Part shown: positions 60,308-64,000 of the stretch, one piece after another | Layout: each line of letters starts with the position of its first letter | How positions within the stretch are numbered: the stretch's first letter is position 1 | Source: Pseudomonas kairouanensis | GTDB lineage: Bacteria > Pseudomonadota > Gammaproteobacteria > Pseudomonadales > Pseudomonadaceae | DNA length: 64,000 nucleotides | Reading direction: 5' to 3' | NCBI RefSeq assembly: GCF_004682055.1 | Contig: NZ_QUZU01000020.1 | Location: 39,349 to 103,348 of the forward strand | The notes under the pieces: generated by a model | The model's input: the letters and a program-made list of their open reading frames with translations, nothing else | Databases searched by the model: none | Told to the model about the DNA's origin: nothing | Translations under genes and position numbers: made by a program

Positions 60308-60404
60308 AAAATGTGGGAGCGGGCTTGCTCGCGAATGCAGTGGGTCAGCCGATAAATCTGCTAGCGGATAGACCGTATTCGCGAGCAAGCCCGCTCCCAC
60401 ATTT
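60308..60404. repeat. REPIN: two inverted REP sequences
   Basis: AAATGTGGGAGCGGGCTTGC (from 60308) and the reverse complement GCAAGCCCGCTCCCACATTT (to 60404) flank about 50 bases. The arms are essentially identical, 27 bases each, suggesting a recently copied REPIN. It lies after the lipoprotein gene. Confidence 0.88.
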
Positions 60405-60428
60405 GAGCCTGCGCGTATCAGCCAGATA

Positions 60429-61523
60429 TCAGCGCCATCCTGCGTTGCGTAATGCCTCCAACAACACGGTCCCCTTCAGGCCAGGCACTAGCACACCGTC
60501 ATCGGTAAGCATGTCTTCGCCCGCCAGGATCGCATTGATAATGGCCTCCTCCACCGCCTCCGCCGCCGCACTGAACAGCGGGGAGATGTGGTCGTTATTG
60601 ACCATCTGCACTGCACTGCAAAACGGCAAGCCCTTGCGCCCATAATCTGCCGGTGGCAAATCCTGGTTGCCGGTGGCAAACGCCAGGAACAGATCGCCGC
60701 TGGAATCCTCGGTGCCGCCGCCGGTGCGCGCAATGCCGATAGACGCACGCTGCGCCAGGCGCTTGCATTGGTGCGGCAACAACGGCGCATCGGTGGCGAT
60801 GATCACCACAATGGAGCCCATACCCGGCGTACCACGCTCGGCGAACGGCGATGGAATGTCCATCAGCTCCCGACCCACGGGGTAGCCATCCACCCGCAGC
60901 TCCTGGCGCTTGCCATGGTTGGCTTGCACCAGTACACCGACAGTCCAGCCGCCCTGCTCCACCGGCAACCGCCGGGAGGCAGTGCCGATGCCGCCTTTGA
61001 ACTCGTGGCAGATCATTCCGGTGCCGCCGCCCACGGCGCCCTCCTGCACCGGGCCGGCTTCGGCATTGTCCAAGGCTTGGCGCACATGCTCGGGCTTTAC
61101 GTGCTGACCCCAGATGTCGTTCAGCAGGCCGTCATAGGTTTCCATCACCACCGGCATGCACCAGTACACCGACGGGTCCTCCAGGCGCTCACGCTCCAGG
61201 GCGATCAGGGTGTCACGCACAATACCGATGCTATGGGTGTTGGTGATGGCCAGCGGCGTGGTCAGCAGCCCCGCTTCGCCGATCCACTCAAGCCCGGTGG
61301 CATCGCCGTTGCCATTGAGTACGTGGTACCCGGCAAAGCACGGCTGCTGCCGCGCCTCCCCGCCGCGCGGCTGGATCACGCTGACGCCGGTGCGCACTTG
61401 CTTGCCGTTGATACGGGTCTTGAGGGTGCTGTGGCCCACCCGCACGCCCGGTACATCGGTGATGGCGTTCAACTCGCCGGGCGTGCCCAGCCCTAGCGTG
61501 ATACCCATTTGACGTGCACGCAT
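60429..61523 (-). CDS. DmpA-type N-terminal nucleophile aminopeptidase (P1/S58 family)
   Basis: 364 residues from the ATG at 61523 (AAGGAG upstream). The P1 family pattern is visible: LNAITDVPGVRVGHSTL near the start, GLEWIGEAGLLTTPLAITNTHSIG, GGGTGMICHEFKGGIGTASR, and GGGTEDSSGDLFLAFATGN where the catalytic Ser is generated by self-cleavage. The enzyme removes N-terminal residues, including D-amino acids in some members. The APC permease gene lies ten bases upstream in the same direction, so import and hydrolysis of peptides or amides are probably linked. Confidence 0.87.
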   Translation of the reverse strand: MRARQMGITLGLGTPGELNAITDVPGVRVGHSTLKTRINGKQVRTGVSVIQPRGGEARQQPCFAGYHVLNGNGDATGLEWIGEAGLLTTPLAITNTHSIGIVRDTLIALERERLEDPSVYWCMPVVMETYDGLLNDIWGQHVKPEHVRQALDNAEAGPVQEGAVGGGTGMICHEFKGGIGTASRRLPVEQGGWTVGVLVQANHGKRQELRVDGYPVGRELMDIPSPFAERGTPGMGSIVVIIATDAPLLPHQCKRLAQRASIGIARTGGGTEDSSGDLFLAFATGNQDLPPADYGRKGLPFCSAVQMVNNDHISPLFSAAAEAVEEAIINAILAGEDMLTDDGVLVPGLKGTVLLEALRNAGWR

Positions 61524-61532
61524 AACCACTCC

Positions 61533-62897
61533 TTACAATTTCTGAAAGACCGGACTCGACCGCCCGCTGATGCAATAAAAAATCACCGACACGGCCAGCA
61601 AGCCGACGATGATCATGATGTCCCGCACCGACGCCGCCGCCACCAGAGTAGCCAACAGGTAACCCGCCCCCAGCACGGCCAGCAGCGCGGGCAGCGGCCA
61701 CAAAGGCATGCGATACGGATGCTCGCGGTCACGCAGCAACACCCGGCTCATCAACGCACTCAGCGCCACCACCAGGTACACCAGGATGATCAGCAACACG
61801 CTGAACGAGGTGAGGTCCGCCAGGTTGGAACTGAAGCTCAGCAGCGCCGAGGGAACCGCCAGGAACAGCGTAGCCAGCCAGGGCGAATCCCAACGCGGGT
61901 GAATACGGGTAAACAGCTTGTTGATGCTTGGCGTCCACAGTGCATCACGACCACTGCTGAACACCACGCGGCCGATCTGGATCACGATGGCCACGATGGC
62001 GTTGAACACCGACAGGAAGATCCCCGCGCTCACCAGTCGCGACAGGGTTTCATTGCCATGGCTGGTGAGCAGGTAACCGATGGGGTCGGGGCTTGCGATC
62101 ATCTCGCTCAGGGACGGCGCGCCGATCAGCAGCGCGGTGATCGGCACCAGCTCGATGACCACCACCAGCCCCAGGGACCACAACACGGCCTTGTGTACGC
62201 CTTTGCCACCGCATTTCATGTCTTCGGCCAACAGCACCGCCGGGCCGTAACCGTTGTAGGAAAACAGACCGATGCCCACCGCACCGATCACCAACGCCCA
62301 CGGCGCCAGCTGCAGCACGCCGTTTTCGACGATTTGCGGTTGCAACAGCACACTGGCCGGTTGCACCGGATTGCCGAAGCCCAGGTACACGATCACCAGC
62401 AGTGCGGCCACTTCGAGAACCAGGCAGGTGCCGGTGATCCACGCATTGAGTTTGATGTTGAGGATGCCCAGGCCGTAGCTGCACACCACAATCACCAGGG
62501 CGACGGTTTGTGAGTCAAATTTAGTGCCAAGGGCGTTGTTCAGGTAGGTCGCCGCGCCAGTGGCCAACACGGGCGGGATGAACAACAACATCACCAACAC
62601 CGTCAGGAAAGTCGCGTAGCCGGCCATGCCGCCAAATACGCGCTTGGCGTACACATACTCACCGCCTGCGCTGTTGTGGGCGCGGCCCAGTTCGGCGTAC
62701 CAAAACGCGAACATCAGGGCGAGCAAGCCGGCCATCACAAAAGCCAGGAACACGCCGCTGCCGGCCTGTTGGATGGCAAACGGCGCGATCACAAACACGG
62801 AACTGGCCGGTGTCACCGCTGATACGGTAATGGCCACTACATCGAACACGCCCAAGGTGGGTTTCAAGGCGCCATCGGGCACGGGGGAAGCACTCAT
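61533..62897 (-). CDS. APC-superfamily amino-acid permease
   Basis: 454 residues from the ATG at 62897 (AGAGGATAACG upstream); a longer upstream frame is not homologous. About twelve membrane helices. The APC signature is at the start (VFDVVAITVSAVTPASSVFVIAPFAIQQAG) and AFWYAELGRAHNSAGGEYVYAKRVFG. Near the middle GLFSYNGYGPAVLLAEDMK is typical of the family. It imports an amino acid or amine; coupling to the DmpA-type peptidase gene ten bases downstream suggests a peptide- or amide-related substrate. Probably controlled by the divergent LuxR-type regulator. Confidence 0.87.
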   Translation of the reverse strand: MSASPVPDGALKPTLGVFDVVAITVSAVTPASSVFVIAPFAIQQAGSGVFLAFVMAGLLALMFAFWYAELGRAHNSAGGEYVYAKRVFGGMAGYATFLTVLVMLLFIPPVLATGAATYLNNALGTKFDSQTVALVIVVCSYGLGILNIKLNAWITGTCLVLEVAALLVIVYLGFGNPVQPASVLLQPQIVENGVLQLAPWALVIGAVGIGLFSYNGYGPAVLLAEDMKCGGKGVHKAVLWSLGLVVVIELVPITALLIGAPSLSEMIASPDPIGYLLTSHGNETLSRLVSAGIFLSVFNAIVAIVIQIGRVVFSSGRDALWTPSINKLFTRIHPRWDSPWLATLFLAVPSALLSFSSNLADLTSFSVLLIILVYLVVALSALMSRVLLRDREHPYRMPLWPLPALLAVLGAGYLLATLVAAASVRDIMIIVGLLAVSVIFYCISGRSSPVFQKL

Positions 62898-63100
62898 ATC
62901 GTTATCCTCTGTCGTTTTTCTTGGTGTGAGGCAGAAACGAAAAAATGATGTTTTTTTGCCGGGATATGTTTCCCGCTGAATGATGCCGACGTTAGCGGGC
63001 GCGTGCTTATCAGCCAATTCCCCTATTGGCGTACTCCCCTTGACGGCATCCGGTAAAAGCCGAACCCTTGGCGGATCTTTTGCTGGCGGGAGCCTGACAC

Positions 63101-63886
63101 ATGAGCCTGTTCCGGGAAGTCGGCATGCACGCAGGCCTGGGCCGCACCGTGGCGCACATCGGTACCGAGCGCTTCTGGAAACAACTGGTGCTGCTGCTTC
63201 ACCAGTGCCTGGCGTTCGATAACGCGCTGGCGATCTACTACCCGCAAGAGGGCCCGCCCCAGGCCCTGGAAGAATACGATGCCCAGCCCAGCAGCAAACC
63301 GGCATCGATGCTGGTGTATCTCAACGGCTTGTACCTGCTGGACCCGTTTTTCCAGGCCTGCCGCGAAGGTTACCCAAGTGGTGTGTACCGCCTGGAAGAA
63401 GTGGCGCCGGACCATTTTCGCCAGAGTGAATACTTCCTCAACTACTTTCACGACAACGTGCTCGAAGACGAACTGCAGTTCATCCTGCAACTGCCGGGTG
63501 CGGGTACGTTATCGCTGTCTTTGGGGATACAACGCCCGTTCACCGCTGAAGAAACCGGGATGATGACCACGTTGGGCGCCTGGGTACTGCCTTTGATGCA
63601 GCAGCACTGGCAGCAATGCACCCAGCGCGCACCGGCCATGGACACCCAGATCCGGGATGCCTTGAGTCATTTTGGCTGCGGCGTGCTGTCGGACCGTGAG
63701 CTGGAAGTGGCCCGCCTGGTGCTGCGCGGGTTCTCGTCCAAGGCCATGGCCGAGCGCCTGAATATCTCGCCGGATACGGTGAAGGTGCACCGCCGGCATC
63801 TGTACGCGAAGCTGGATATCTCGTCACAGCCGGAGCTGTTTTCGTTGTTTATCCAGTCGTTGGGGCATGATTTGGAGAAGCCCTGA
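63101..63886 (+). CDS. LuxR-type transcriptional regulator
   Basis: 261 residues. The C-terminal LuxR helix-turn-helix is LSDRELEVARLVLRGFSSKAMAERLNISPDTVKVHRRHLYAKLDISSQPELFSL, complete with the recognition helix. The N-terminal 190 residues form a ligand or sensor domain without typical autoinducer-binding motifs; it has many aromatic residues and an A-I-Y-Y-P segment. No receiver domain is present. It is divergent from the permease-peptidase operon over about 200 bases and is its likely regulator. Confidence 0.88.
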   Translation: MSLFREVGMHAGLGRTVAHIGTERFWKQLVLLLHQCLAFDNALAIYYPQEGPPQALEEYDAQPSSKPASMLVYLNGLYLLDPFFQACREGYPSGVYRLEEVAPDHFRQSEYFLNYFHDNVLEDELQFILQLPGAGTLSLSLGIQRPFTAEETGMMTTLGAWVLPLMQQHWQQCTQRAPAMDTQIRDALSHFGCGVLSDRELEVARLVLRGFSSKAMAERLNISPDTVKVHRRHLYAKLDISSQPELFSLFIQSLGHDLEKP

Positions 63887-63908
63887 AACTTGGACCCGTA
63901 CACAGTCC

Positions 63909-64000
63909 AAATGTGGGAGGGGCGGTGCGACGATTCGACTTGCTCCCGATTGCGGTGTATCAGTCAGCTGATCGGTAACTGACCCACCGCTATCGGGAGC
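63909..64000. repeat. Fluorescens-type long repeat, cut by window end
   Basis: Starts AAATGTGGGAGGGGCGGTGC, contains CGACTTGCTCCCGATTGCGG, and ends inverted with CACCGCTATCGGGAGC at the window end. The pattern is that of long composite repeats seen in P. fluorescens genomes. Confidence 0.65.

Noticed and set aside
1..64000. CRISPR arrays, rRNA and tRNA genes
   Set aside because: No regularly spaced direct repeats and no cloverleaf or rRNA-like sequence noticed on either strand; a tRNA scan would be needed to exclude them completely.

Overview
The window reads as a chromosomal segment of a Pseudomonas of the P. fluorescens group. The main signs are high GC with strong third-position bias in the core genes, fluorescens-type REP/REPIN repeats (about 31.24, 45.89, 60.31 and 63.91 kb), an OprD-family porin, and gene families typical of pseudomonads: paired flavin monooxygenases of sulfur scavenging, PAS-type chemoreceptors, and a FAN1-helicase pair. 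This assignment is inference; no rRNA, tRNA or CRISPR array was seen.

1-18 kb is an accessory region. Its first 9 kb resembles a stress/stationary-phase cassette: a partial M42 peptidase, a DUF892 ferritin-like protein, a ZIP transporter, a PLDc_N-like small membrane protein, DUF421, a CinA-C amidase, a small iron-permease-family protein, a frameshifted Gfo/Idh/MocA oxidoreductase, a LysE exporter, exonuclease III, and a decayed start of a DNA ligase D gene. An IS66-family element (9052-11980) follows; both terminal inverted repeats can be seen. Between tnpC and the right repeat it carries an extra gene, a stand-alone RibD-type deaminase domain. Its right end interrupts a DUF4304-like gene. 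Next come a truncated second IS66 transposase, a tyrosine-recombinase remnant, and an AT-rich Tn5053/Tn7-like transposition module (tniA-tniB-tniQ, 13.9-17.6 kb).

18-31 kb holds metabolism and signalling genes: a thymidylate-kinase-like protein; a three-gene operon (sulfonate-type binding protein, NtaA/SnaA-type monooxygenase, nitroreductase-family protein) whose ABC permease and ATPase are absent; an orphan 334-aa protein with weak ADP-ribosyltransferase-like motifs; a PEP-mutase/isocitrate-lyase superfamily decarboxylase; a second NtaA/SnaA monooxygenase; an OprD porin; a cytoplasmic chemoreceptor with two tandem near-identical PAS domains; an HxlR regulator divergent from a FabF-like ketosynthase; and a RidA protein.

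31-50 kb holds an RlhA-type U32 protein, a DMT exporter divergent from an Lrp regulator, a five-gene sugar operon (ATPase, permease, binding protein, LacI regulator, xylulokinase-like kinase) with two LacI-type palindromes upstream, a large chemoreceptor, a cation/proton antiporter, small acidic proteins, the ATP-grasp/alpha-E pair, a SnoaL-like protein and an epoxide-hydrolase-like enzyme.

50-64 kb holds an unusual locus of large proteins with Ig-like repeats and no recognised function. One gene is split by a frameshift at a run of seven C, and its neighbour encodes a 1343-aa protein with a large internal duplication. After it come an overlapping operon of a FAN1-type nuclease and a nuclease-helicase, a small lipoprotein, a DmpA-type aminopeptidase with an APC permease in the same operon, and a divergent LuxR-type regulator.
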